The notes under the pieces are model-generated. The model was not told the DNA's origin. It searched no databases and saw only the letters and a list, made by a program, of their open reading frames with translations. 64,000 nucleotides of DNA from Emydura subglobosa. Lineage: Eukaryota > Chordata > Testudines > Chelidae. Below, piece by piece: positions 1 to 12,000 of the stretch. The stretch is from NCBI GenBank assembly GCA_007922225.1, contig ML679995.1, positions 4,045,928 to 4,109,927 of the forward strand, in the 5' to 3' direction. Position 1 is the stretch's first letter. Each line of letters starts with the position of its first letter. A program made the position numbers and the translations under genes.

Positions 1-320
1 CCAAGACTGATTCCTGAGGATCTCCACTAGTAACCTCCCTGCAGCCTGATGGTTCTCCTTTCAGCATGACCCACTGTACTCTCCCCTTTAACCAGCTCCT
101 TATCCATGTTTCAATTTTCATATTAATTCCCATTTTCTCCAATTGAACTAATAATTTCCCATGTGGAACTGTATCAAATACCTTCATGAAATCCAGGTAG
201 ATTAGATCTACTGCATCTCCTTTGTCTAAAAAATCAATTATCTTTTCAAAGAAGAAGATCAGGTTGGTCTGGTACAATCTACTTTTTATAAAACCATGTT
301 GTATTTTATCCCAATTACCA
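1..320 (-). mobile_element. CR1-superfamily LINE fragment, reverse-transcriptase region
   Basis: The minus strand keeps degenerate LINE RT coding sequence: stretches such as Y-L-D-F and F-D-T-V-P-H, then a later motif near the window start resembling S-G-x-P-Q. It is broken by substitutions and truncated by the window edge. Confidence 0.7.
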
Positions 321-339
321 TTCACCTCTATATCCTTAG

Positions 340-510
340 CACTCATTCCCTGTGTTACTTTGGGCAAATCACTTAACCTGTCAGGGCCTCAGTATTCCCA
401 TCTATAAAATGGGTATAGAAATAACTGTGTGCCTGATGTGGGTGTTGCAAGGCACAATGAAGGAAAAATACTTTGAGAGTCTTAGCTGAAAGGTAGTACA
501 TAATATTAGG
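340..510 (+). repeat. MIR-like SINE
   Basis: Core-like block with the 'tgggcaaatcacttaac ... cctcag ... cccatctataaaatggg' pattern, followed by the tail region. Diverged copy. Confidence 0.65.
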
Positions 511-1377
511 CTCTCCGACAGTTCACGTTTAATGGACCTCTATTATGACCGTCACCTTCTGGTCTGTGATGTGTGTGTAATACATACATAATGGGCCAAC
601 TTCATCTCTTGTGCCACTCCACGGACTTTGTAGATTATTGTCATCAGTGCTGTAACTCCAGTGAAGTCAGTGGAGACTGAGATTTAGCCCTAGGTTTTCT
701 GCTTTTCAATAGAGGTCCCTGCACTTGATCTTTTATAGCAGTGAGGAAGGAGACCTGCAAAGGAAAGTTAAAAACTGGGTTTGTGCTCTTCCATAGGGTG
801 GGTTAAGAAGTGTAGCAGGGTTTACATTGGTCCTTGAAAGGAGCGTTTAGTTCAGTCACAGATGGGTCCTGGTGCCCAGGATAAGGGCATTCTGGGAGAT
901 GTAGTCTAGAGGGACTGATGGGCAGGGCAGACCATGGAACATGTGACTGACATCAGGTGATCACAGGACTATATAATGCAAGCTCTGTTGCTCAGTTTGG
1001 GGGAGATTTTTTGCCCAGAGAGCTGGGGAAATAGCCCCAGGAAGTGCTGTGGGAAAGGACTTGTAAAAAGAGCCCCTAACCACTGGGCCATGCTGCACTG
1101 AAGCCAGCGTCTTACATCAGAGTGAATTGAAATGGCAGCAGAATTATTCTGTATGCAAGGGACTTTCCAGACCCAACAATGCTGCATGTGTGAGTAAGAA
1201 ATCAGCAGCTGGAGACATGCTGCAGGGTGACTCAGTTCCCCATGGGAGCAGTCAGCTTTCTAGAAAGCCTGAACAATATCGGAGCTTTATGTTAAGCTTG
1301 TTTTTCTTGGCCTCTCGTAGGACTTTCTGTATGAAGCAGTTTAACTCACCAAGGACTGAAAATTACAGTGGTATATG
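511..1377. other. Intergenic, no gene seen
   Basis: No coding pattern or clear repeat recognised. Short open frames here lack conserved motifs or codon structure. Confidence 0.5.
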
Positions 1378-1385
1378 GTCTAGGG

Positions 1386-1660
1386 CAGGGGTCCCCAAAC
1401 TACAGCCCGTGGGCCGCATCTGGCCCACCGACACGTTTTGACCGGCCCGCTCCCCCCCTCCTGGCCCCACCCCTCTCCCATGTGGGCCCAGCACACCGTT
1501 AACAGCCCCAAGCAGTGCCACCTGGCAGCCGCTCCCCCCGCCCAGCCCCACCTCTTCCCCTCCGCCCCCTCCTACGTGATGTGGGCCCAGCCACTCCAGC
1601 CCACCGTCAGAGGAAGACTGAGAGACGTGGCCCTCGCAGGTGAAGGTTTGGGGACCCCTG
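1386..1660. mobile_element. hAT-type MITE with caggggtccccaaac termini
   Basis: The left end caggggtccccaaac (1386-1400) and right end gtttggggacccctg (1646-1660) are exact 15-bp inverted repeats. The 275-bp interior is C-rich and noncoding. Flanks gtctaggg and gtctgtcc share only the first four bases, so the target duplication is decayed. Confidence 0.8.
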
Positions 1661-4600
1661 GTCTGTCCTGGAGCAGTGCTAGATGAGAGGACGTTCTCTG
1701 GTCCAGGATCTCTCCACGCACTGCCAGCATTAGAAACGAATAGCATGCATGGTCTGAACGTTCAGAGTCTCATCTTTCTGGTGATTTTTTTTTTCAGCCG
1801 TGAGGTCTGCACCTGTAGCAATGCAGCTGTGTCTACTTTGTGTGTGCACTTGTGGGGGTGCCCGCACTAGTCCCGGTATGGAATTGCACTCAGGCACACA
1901 AGGACACACTTGTACATGGGGGCGCACTGTTGCCTGGAAACCAGTCCTTTAATCTCTAACTACCACTTCTAGCGGCTCAAATCACATCTAAACTGATGTA
2001 CAGCGAACTGGTGATTAGAACAATGTGGTTTTAAAGCTCTGTATATTATACACTTTCAAAATGTAATGAATCCATGATCTTGGCCATACAAATAGCACCC
2101 CAGCACCTTAAATACACCCCTTACCAACTGGGCTAAAGTAGTTATTCTCTAGGTGTATGTAAGTACCAGGTTTTTATCCTTGATCCGGGCCAGCCACTAA
2201 AGGAATCCTGGTCATACACACTAAGTGAGTGTACATCCAGGCCAGAAGTATCTGGCAGGTCAGTACAAATGCTTTCAGGCCCATAAACTTCCCTAAGTAT
2301 CGGCCACAGACCAGTAGTGACCGAGAGAAACATTTCATTCCTGAGGAACGATTCCCTCTTTGCCCAGTGACACTGAAGTCTCTATGTGCAGCCCCAAATC
2401 CAGCTTCTCTCCTTTTACTATCATATCGTATTTGCAAGACTCAGAAAACCCCGAGATCTTTGAATGGAAAAGAACAACATCTGTAGTGACCTCCAGCTAA
2501 GATAAAGTTCTGGAGCTGATTGCAGGAAGGTTTCTTGCAACCCCTCCATACTATGCACAGGTGGCCTGGTGCGTTACGGTGGGGGAGGAATCACCTTCCT
2601 GTGATGTATCAGACCCTGGCTGCTGTCCAAGACAGTTTGATAAACTAGAGAGCCCAACAGGGAGGAAGGATGGTCCAGTGGTTATGGCTGTGACTCAAGG
2701 GTTTAGTTCCCTGTTTTGCCACCGATGTTCTATTTAATCTTGGGCAAATCACTTAATCTCTCAGTGACTCAGTTCCCCATCTGTGAAGTGGGCACCACAG
2801 CACTGTACTGCCTCACAGGGGGACTGTGAGGAGAAATATATTAAGATTGTGAAGCAGTCTCAGGCACTATGGTAACTGGAGCTGCCTAAGATGGATGGAA
2901 TAGTCAATGATACCTGTAACAAGGATTCCTACAAAAATGGCCCCTATTAGCTTGTGACAAACCTGCTGTCCCAGGAAGAGGGTCGAGGAACTGAGTCATT
3001 TGTCTTCTCGTTGAAACAAACACCCTTTCTCAGGAGGGAGGTGAAATCACTGAGTAAACAAATGGATTTCCACTCGGCTGGGAATGTTCTACTCTGTATC
3101 TGGGAAACTGAGTAGGTTGAAAGAAGGGATCGGGGGGGGAGAAGAGGAGCTTTTAAAGAGGAAATGCAATTCCTTCATAGCCACTTCTCAAAAATGCCTG
3201 ACGTTTGGTACAAACCGGCCCAGTCCAATGGAAAACAAAACAAAAATGAGAACTATTGGTCTGAGTCCACAAGATCTGGCCAGGATAGGTCTGGAGAGAT
3301 GGGGTGACTCCCTCAGGTGAAAGGAAATTGCCTCTATTCTCTCCTCAGTTTGGTGGTGGGATGTTACCAAGGAGTCCTCCTGAGATCCCATCAGCACTTG
3401 ACTGTGATGAATAGTCCATTCTGGTGAGAGTAGCCCCCATGGTCCCATGGGAAAGCAGGCTCGCCAAGTCCTATGTCCATGAGTCCTTGATCACTGGGTT
3501 ACGTGTGATTCTCAGGTACGAAACACAGGAAAAATTGCGTAGCATGCAGTAGAAACTTGAAGCGAGTAGCACAGGTTGCAGGAGGGAAGAGTTTGTAGGA
3601 GGCATCCGGAGAGGCCAGGCTGTGTGCACGTGGCTAGAACGCTAGCTGCAGTTGCAGCATCTCTAGACTGTAAATAGTTCTCTTAGTAAAGAGCCGTTTG
3701 AGTTTTAGAAATATGGACTCCTCTCATATGGTACACGAAACACGGTAGAAATTGTCAGCCTCGTGAGACCCACAGCAAGGAACATAGGGTGATTAACAGG
3801 CAAACAAAGCAGCACCCGGAAACAGTGCAAAGGGTCAGTATGGAGGGACTCGGGCAAGCAGGATTGCTGGATTTCCAGATTTAAAAACACCTTGCACAAG
3901 CATGGAAGCAAGAACTGTGCCTGTATCCAGATCTGGCCCTGGGGGGTAAAGATGAAAACAAATGAAGGTAAAGATTTTTTACTATTTCACTGGGAGGGAA
4001 GGACAAGAAATGAGTGACACTCTTGCCAAGATTTATGCCCTAAACACTGGAAGAGCCGATAAAGAGGTTTGTCTCCAGACAAAATGAGGCTATAGAGCGA
4101 TACCAGAAAAGGGAGTAGAAACTAACGCTACAGAGAGGAGAACTCTCGCATCCACCTGTAACTTTGGAGCTGCTAAAGATTCCCTCATTCAAATCGAGTT
4201 CATTTGTGAGACACGTGATTCCAGGTTGCAGGAAAGATCTGTTTTTCTCAACGGTCTAACGATGGAGAAATGCCTCCAAATAGCAAGGGCAGCGGAACTC
4301 TCCAGAGAAAGGATCAGAAGAATAGGAGCAGAACAAATAGACAGGCTCAAGGTAAAGGAACCCAGGAAGCAGGACTGAGACCGTGCAGGGGGTGGAGATC
4401 CACAAGTGGAAACGCTGCCAGACCAGCGTGGGAGGCACAGTTGATACAGGGGGTACTTGAGCCCAGGGCTCAGTCTAAGAGTGGGAGAACTGTGGATTCC
4501 ACTGCAGGAGAGGTAAAGCCCTGACGCCTGAGGGCAGGCACTCAGAGACCAGAGAGGAGACATAGGTGCAGCTAGCCTGCAGCCATGACACTGGGCACTG

Positions 4601-4750
4601 TTAGAGACGGGGGTGGACCCCTGATCTAAAGCAGTATTGTGGCCTTTGCTGTGTGTATTGTTCCATAGCCCCAGCTGAGAATGACCCCAGCCGTGGGGGA
4701 TGGAAGGAGCAGATACACATGTATACCCCTGTGGAAGGCTGGGAGCATCT
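1661..4750. other. Intergenic stretch with one MIR-like SINE, otherwise unrecognised
   Basis: Apart from the MIR-like copy at 2660-2880, I see no gene, RNA or clear element. Overlapping short frames on both strands look random. Confidence 0.45.
2660..2880 (+). repeat. MIR-like SINE
   Basis: Nearly full-length. It starts 'gtccagtggttatggctgtgactc' (tRNA-related head), then 'cttgggcaaatcacttaatc ... ccccatctgtgaagtggg' and a tail region. Confidence 0.75.
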
Positions 4751-4758
4751 GTCTAGTT

Positions 4759-4856
4759 CAGTGGTTTTCAACCTTTTTTCAGTTGCGGATCCCTAAAAAG
4801 TTTGGAAATCTCAGACAAAATCTGCAGATCCACAGACCATGGGTTGAAAACTACTG
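4759..4856. mobile_element. 98-bp hAT MITE, same family as the 29757-32742 element
   Basis: Ends cagtggttttcaacc and ggttgaaaactactg are near-perfect 15-bp inverted repeats. 8-bp target duplications are gtctagtt (4751-4758) and gtctagct (4857-4864). The subterminal 'gcggatccc' and 'agatccacagac' blocks match the larger element in the NUDT2 intron. Confidence 0.85.
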
Positions 4857-4904
4857 GTCTAGCTAAAGTATTCATGCGCCCCGCTTATCATAATGACTGA
4901 ACAG

Positions 4905-5090
4905 CTCACGATCTTTAATGCATTTATGCTCCCAGCACCAGCACTTTGTGGCTGCTGCCTGCTTTTACAGATGGGGAACTGAGGCACCGAGCAAGTGACT
5001 TGCCCCAGGGGACCCAAAACCAGTGGGGCACAGCAAAGACTTGAACCCAGATCTCTGGCTAATCCCCTAACCACTGGACCAGACTTCCTT
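4905..5090 (-). repeat. MIR-like SINE, reverse orientation
   Basis: Reads 'cagatggggaactgaggcac ... gtgacttgcccca ... aacccagatctctgg ... cctaaccactgg', the reverse complement of the MIR core and tRNA-related head. Confidence 0.75.
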
Positions 5091-5633
5091 TGAATGAGCC
5101 CTGCTACCTCCATCATCTTCCTGGTGATCTCTGCTCAGCTTGTGGGAATCTGCTGCAGTTCCATTTGCCAACAACCGCTTTTGTAAAACGCTGTAACTTA
5201 GCACTTACAAAAGCCACCTCCGATCATCCCGGGCTCTGCAGGGACATGTCTCTTTACAGAGCGAGCAAACTCAAGCAGCTGGTGCCAGAGCTACAAGAAC
5301 CTGACGGTGCAGCATTGACAAGATCAGTAATAACTGCCCTGAGTATCGGGAAACCAGCAGCTTTGCCTGTGCTTTCGCTTTCTACCCTTGAGCATACCTC
5401 TGGCTCCTCGGCCAGCCGAGCCTCTTTAGCATTCTCTCTTCGTTGCCACTAAGCAACTGCCAACTGCTAAGAAGCCAAACTTTATGGCCACTGGTTGCAT
5501 CCCTCATTGCATTGCTGGTGTGTTTTCCCCGGGCTGGATTGGCATACAGTTTCCCTCAGGGATGAAAAATTCCTGGTAGGGGTGGGACCAGGAACCCCCT
5601 GTTTGGAGCAGCAGCATTCTCTGGGAAAAGTTC

Positions 5634-5748
5634 CAGAGGGGTAGCCGTGTTAGTCTGTGTACAGCAAAAACAACAAGAGTTCTGTAGCACTTTAAAGACT
5701 AACACATTTAATTTCTGCAGGCATAAGCTTTCATGGGCTGCAGGAGAG
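5634..5748 (+). repeat. Sauropsid interspersed repeat ('tagccgtgttagtctgt' family), copy 1
   Basis: Block running 'tagccgtgttagtctgt ... gcactttaaagactaac ... ggcataagctttcatggg'. A second, inverted copy is at 47398-47512. I know this as a common turtle-type dispersed repeat but cannot name its class with certainty. Confidence 0.6.
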
Positions 5749-5948
5749 AGCAGGGTGTGTCTAGAAGCTGGTTCTTCACTGGCTAGCCTGTTGCCAGTCC
5801 TACAGTGCTAAAACAAAAAGCGGGGACTTTATTTTCCTTTTGAGTCAATTCTGAATGAAAGAGAGAGAGTGAAAACAACCCAGCTCCCACTCTCCAGTCT
5901 GGTCATTTTTTTCGGGAGCTTCTCTTCCCCTTTTGTTACTGGGAAACA

Positions 5949-6003
5949 ATGGAGCTTTCCACGGTGAGTCTGAGTTGGATCTGCCTCCTTTCTTGGCTAC
6001 AGG
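5949..6003 (+). CDS. Exon 1 of the CysR-domain membrane protein gene (signal peptide)
   Basis: Codes for M1-Q18 plus the first base of codon 19, then a consensus donor (gtaagt at 6004). It encodes the hydrophobic core of the signal peptide. The 5' UTR and promoter upstream are not resolved; I see no convincing TATA box. Confidence 0.85.
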
Positions 6004-9000
6004 GTAAGTTTTTTCTCCTTGGTAATAGCCAAAGAACCCCTTCCCCCCACCTAGACCTGAGTCCGTTTTGTTGCTACTGGCGAGTCTGTATTTGTTTTAT
6101 TGTGAAGCTCTAAGTCCACAAGCGGAGCAATGAAATGTGTTCTGCTGCAGGTGTATTTCCACATGGCATTTAACAACAGCTGGGTTTAAATACAGAGGGT
6201 GATCGTTCCTAGCTGTAAGCAGATAGGTAGAGCATGAGGCCAGAGAGCATTTACAGTGACGTACCGGCTGCACTGGCTGTTGAGAGGAGTTGCTGGCTAG
6301 CGGTGTGCAGTCAGAACTCCCTGATTCTAACTCTGCATCTGACCTTGGGTAAGTCACGTGCTGTCCTGTGCCTCAGTTTCCCCCATCTGAAAAAGTTTTG
6401 TCAGAATGAAATGAACTAGAACGAGTGTTCAGGGTGTGCTAGGGAAGATGCTTAGCTGCTAGATTCTGGGGGTTTCCAGCTCTCCTTGCTCCCGAGGGAT
6501 GCTTTCTTTTAATTCATTTATTTTTGAGACGTCAGACAGAAATCACAGCTGTTTGCAGAGATGAGCTAACCTCACGCACCCTGGTGCTTAGGGGAGCTCA
6601 GGTGTAAGGAGGCTCCAACCCACGCTAGCCCTGCATTCGGTCTGTAGGACCACAAAGCCTGCCTAATAAGACTTTGCAAAGCCACAGGGAGCTATCTGCA
6701 TAGCACGCTCAGGGCTGGAACATCTTAGAGTGCTTTCAAGATCCTTCCCAGCTGTCACTCAGGAGAGCAGTGATGGGCTCCAAAGGGTGGCCTCTCCCGA
6801 GGTCAATGTGGTATGTGTATGTGATGTGGTATGTGTGGCAGTGAGCAGCAGTAAGAAGTTAGAATTGGGGGGGGACCCTTAAGCATCATGTCGCCATTCA
6901 AAAGCAGCCACTAGTAAATGAGCAGGGGCATAAATGGCTCTAGATCAACGGAGGGGCTCTGGATTATGATGGATGAACCTCTCCTGTGGTTTGCATAGCG
7001 CACACAGCTGTCACACTCTGATGCCTTTTGTTCTGTGTAATCCCAGGGACAGGCTGACCTCCAAGCAGGTTGCTTTACAGCTCCTGATGCCCTACACGGG
7101 ATGTGGATTGCGCTCTGCTTTGTGATCACTCAGAGCTCTCAAATGACAGTAACATGAACCATCTGGAGGGAAAGAACATCTTCCCATTTACCCCAGGCCA
7201 GCCCTGGCTGGAAAGTCTGACTGCAACCACCTTCTGACACCACCACCACTTCCTATTTCCATCATTACAGGAAAACTCTATCTACTTTCACCCTAACACC
7301 AGCCATACACACATCCGCAGTTCCAGGCACACTCCAGGCCCCTGTTGTGTGACAAAAGCGAAGATTTGTTTGAACGGGCCCTGGTTTTAGGTGCCCGAAA
7401 TCAACACAGGAGAGAACAAAAGTAAAATTTCCTTGGGAGAGCACAGTGAGTGAATCCGCGTTGTCCCAGGCTGCTGCCACTGAGAGCAACGTGGCTGCTG
7501 ATTTGATGAGCTCCCATGCAGAGTCCTTAAGGATATAGGGCAGAGAAATCAGAAGGCATTACGGTCATAGCTGCCAGAGTACGGGGTCAGCTTGAATGAG
7601 CAAAAGTTCAAAGCATCTAAAGATCACTGGTCTACAGGTCTGGATGGAAAATCTCAGGAGAATGGATTTCGGAACAGGAGATTTTGGATACAGCTCTTTC
7701 TGCAGCTCTAGGGTTAGAAAAACTGCAGAAGACTCCTTACTTCTGGTATTTTTACACTTCCCCTTCGACTTCCAGATGGAACCTGGAAGCTCAGAAGCAG
7801 CAGCAGAAAGAAAATTAGAAGGGAAACGAACTCCTTACAACCTCAACAAAAAATTTTTAAAGCTTGGTTTTGTTCTGGTGGAGCAGGCCTGGGCCTGATT
7901 TGGTTCTGACCTGAACTGTTTCTCTGCCACCACCACTGGTTTAGATGTGAGAGTAGAAACCCCAGGTGTGTGTCTCATCTGTTTAGACTATCTGAGCGTT
8001 ACACCTGGTCTAAACCAGAGAAATTACCCAAGTTAAAGCCCCTCAAACGTTCGTGAGACACGCTGCATACACACACACAAATGCCCCACACGGTCTAGCG
8101 AGTTAGAACAGGTGATCTTTTAGCAGGTTTAATAACCAGCTAACGCTTAACTGGTTCATTCTGAAACAGTGAAGCACCAGTGTGGATACAGACAAGTTGA
8201 AACAGATCAATTAGCCCTGTCTGACAGTGCCAGAATATCTCCCAGAATGCATTGTTTCTGGGAGCTGAGTCAAGAATTCTGGAATAGGTACCTAGAAGGT
8301 GGTTCAATGGAAACAATTTAGGTGAGGTCTTAAACCAGTTCAATACAACTGGTTCAGTTCCGTTGTGTAAACAAGGCCTGAGACCCCATACATTCTCCCA
8401 TCTGCAGCCTATCCACTCGACCCCTAATACTGTCCTGTCCGGCTGGCGTCTTAAAATTCCTCCCTGCCCACAGGAAAGGAAGTGCCTTTTGTTTACCAGA
8501 ACTCAGTGTGGTCGAATTCTCTGCTGGCGTGTAATCCGTGGAGTTATGCCAGCAAAGAATTTTGTCCCAGTGTTTTTCATTGGAAATCCCCTGTGGGAGA
8601 GATGGGAATTTAAGCCTCCTGGTCTGGGCACAGAATTTTTATGCAATTTTTTACGAAAATGCTTGTGAGTAATTCTGTGAATAACTCACTACTGTTATCG
8701 GGGTTCACCCGTGCCACTGGAGACCCTTTCCTGCCCTGTGGCGTGACGGAATCTCTGGTGGAATTTTCAAAAGGGGGCAACCTTGTCCCAACTCTTTGCC
8801 TATTGAAACCAGTAGCAAAATTCCCATTGCACGAACTGCATTGAGTAGCGGAAACAGCTCTCTTGAAATAACCTCTGCAGAGCTCGGCTGTTACTTAGGG
8901 TATGTGGCCACTGAAGTCGAAGGATGACTCCAGCCCGGGCAGGCATGCCTGAGCTAGCTTTAATCTAACTAACCTGGCTAAAAAATGGGAGTGAGGATAT

Positions 9001-12000
9001 AGTGGGGCAGGCTTTGTGCAGTATCTGGAACCCTGAATACACACTCACACGCTGGGGTCCAGGCAAGAGTATGTCTATTGCTCAGCCCCTTTGAAAATCA
9101 CGCCACTTATTTACCCATTTATGTATGGTCTTCGGCTCCTAATTTTAGTCCCCTACTTCTGAAAATCTCGACCTTAATCTCTGTGCTTCCATTAGCACTC
9201 TGCAAACTGTTCTTTCCAACCTCATTAACATACGCACGGTGCTGCGATATATTTGGATGTGGGGACAGCAGCTTAGATCCATGGAAATCAGAGACGGACC
9301 AACGCGCGCCTTGCTTGAGCCCCGTTTGGTGCATTGGAAGATGCATGCTTTAGGATTTGTCAACACAGCGTGGCAACGCGCCCTTCTCCAGAAGTCACAC
9401 TTCCGTCGTGCGCATTGCTATGCCATGTAAACAAGCCCGGAGAAGGGCCCTAATGCAGGGATGTCAGACGCATTCTGCAATGAGACCTGAATTTCCGTTT
9501 TGGTCAGGGAATAAGAAGTTTGCTGGCAAGAGGCTAATTTTGCAACCTTGTCTGACTGCAGGATGTGCGTCTTTTGCTGGCTCAGTTAAATAGCGCATTA
9601 TTCCAAGCTCGATCCTGCAAGGTGCTGAGCACCCTCGGCTCCCATCGGGAGCAGGACCCATCCGTGTAGCCTTAGTTGAGTGGTGCTTAGTCGTGTTCTC
9701 TGGGCGTGTCCTCACTGCAGAGTTGACTCATGCAATCAGCACCTTGGTTAGCCTAGCCATATCCCAAGGTCTTAGTGCTGCAGTAAACTGAGCCGCTCTG
9801 TGATTCTTTCCTAGTGAATTATGGGAGAACTTGTCTATCCTTCAGGGCACACGGGGCGAGGGGAAGGGATTTGTGGAAGGCATTGGAGGACTATCAGCAC
9901 CGGAATGATTTAGCCTGCATCCTCATCGCAAAGTGGGTTAGCAGCCTGAGTGCAAGTGGCAACTGCAGTGCTTAATTTATGCCAGGGTTTGCCAGGACTG
10001 AGCCCCGGCACCTCTAGGCTTGGCAGCTGATAGCCCAGCACCTTTGGACCTGCTGCATCAGTTATGAAAGTAAAAATATTACTTCAGCCCCGGCACCTCT
10101 TTCATTACAAATTAACCTCTGGGCACCCAGGCTCTAAACCATCACCCCCAGCCGGGCCAGCTAGCCTGAACTGAAAGCCCCATTAACTCAGATGAGAGGG
10201 GTTTTGTGGGTGGACAGGAGGAAGGTGAAATTGACCTCTGTGCAGGGGCCTCCTCCAAGGCTCATCCACTACTTAACGTCCTCAGAGTAGGATTTAATCC
10301 CTGCATAAGCCTTGTGCTGGACTTGGCGCAGGGGCCGATTTCACTGCAGAGGAGCTATAAGAGAAATGGCCCCAGACACCCCCTGCACTATAAGGCGCTG
10401 TCACTGGAGAATAGCAGCCCTGCTCTCGCAGTATTTTCCAGAGATTATATTAAACACAAAAGCCTTTGATGGTTATAAGTGTTTAACCAGCCACCTGCTG
10501 GGTTTTTCTTTGGAAATTCCCTGTGATTGTGTGTTTCGTTGGCTGGGCTTGAAAACACGAACAAACACATTTATTAAAACACTGCCCCACTTAAGGAAAA
10601 TGAAACCAACCAGGCCCACTCCTTTAATTCTGTGGTGAGTTGATAGGGGTGTGCCTTATGAACCTTCTTCTCCTTTCTTATGTGCTTTGACAAGCCGTGA
10701 AATAGGTTTGTTGACTATTAAAACCTCACCATTGCATCTGCAGCCGGTGAAATGGATGGGGTGGTTCATGCTTTAGAGCTGTTGTTTCAGGCTCTCTGCA
10801 AACTCAGATGAATTCACTTGTGTCACGTTTTGAAGGTTTTCTCTGCAGCCATAATAGGTTAACTTTTTCTTTTAAACAAAAGCTGAGACTAGGGAAAGCA
10901 GCTGAAAGGTGAGCCTCCTCCGGCAGCTAGTGCTCCACACGCTCACGAGAATATATCCTATGCATTGGATAATGCTGGTATGTGGTGGGGGTGTTTCCCC
11001 CAGGTTACACTAAGGTATAGTTTTTCTTTTGGGACTGATATTTGGAACCTAGTGCTCTTTGTTATTATGATATCTTCTCTCCCTCTTTGTCTGCAACCTT
11101 ATGACTCCAGTGTCGGGCCCCCCACTACAAAAAGGATGTGGACAAGTTGAAGAGAGTCCAGCGGAGGGCAACAAAAATGATGAGGGGGCTGGAGCACACG
11201 ACTTATGAGGAGAGGCTGAGGGAACTAGGCTCGTTTAATCTGCAAAAGAGAAGAACGAGGGGGGATTTGATAGCAGCCTTTAACTACCTGAAAGGGGGTT
11301 CCAGGGAGGATGGAGCTAGGCTGTTCTCAATGGTGGCAGACGACAGAACAAGGAGCAATGGTCTCAAGTTGCAGTGGGGGAGGTCTAGGTTGGATATTAG
11401 GAAAAAGTTTTTCACTAGGAGGGTGGTGAAGCACTGGAATGGGTTACCTGGGGAGGTGGTGGAATCTCCATCCTTAGAGATTTTAAGGCCTGGCTTGACA
11501 AAGCCCTGGCTGGGATGATTTAGCTGAGGTTTGTCCTGCTGTGAGCAGGGGGTGGGACTAGATACCTCCTGAGGTCCCTTCCAACTCTAATCTTCTATGG
11601 TTCCAACTCAGCACCTAAGCATTCAGAAAGCATGCACCAGCCCACGTAGCACTTGTTTTATGCTCTAAAGCGGTTTGAAATCTGGATCCAAATTTCTCTG
11701 CTCTCCAATTTCTAGTATTTACCTAGTTCCCCTATAGTAATCTTCAGGCGTTGAGATTTAGAAATCTGCTTTTGCTTTTACAACCATTTGCAACAGGGTT
11801 TTCCTCTACTGTCTTCCAGATTGAGGCACTTTAAAAACAAACGATCTGGAAGTGCGCACGGCGCTTGGAAACTGTCCTTTGACTTCACTGCGAGTGTTAT
11901 CTGTCACAACTGCGGGCTAAGACCCAAAGGGCATCCACCAAAACAGCCATCTGGTAGCATTGCCACCTCTCACTCCTCGGCTCTTCTCAGTTTGTCTTTG

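Noticed and set aside
5630..5948. Possible promoter of the CysR gene
   Set aside because: No TATA, CpG island or convincing initiator seen; the purine-rich tract before the ATG is not specific.
7596..7898. 100-codon frame that shares 'cttcgacttccagatgg'-type sequence with 20670
   Set aside because: Only a short shared block, probably two pieces of the same unnamed repeat; not enough to delimit an element or a gene.
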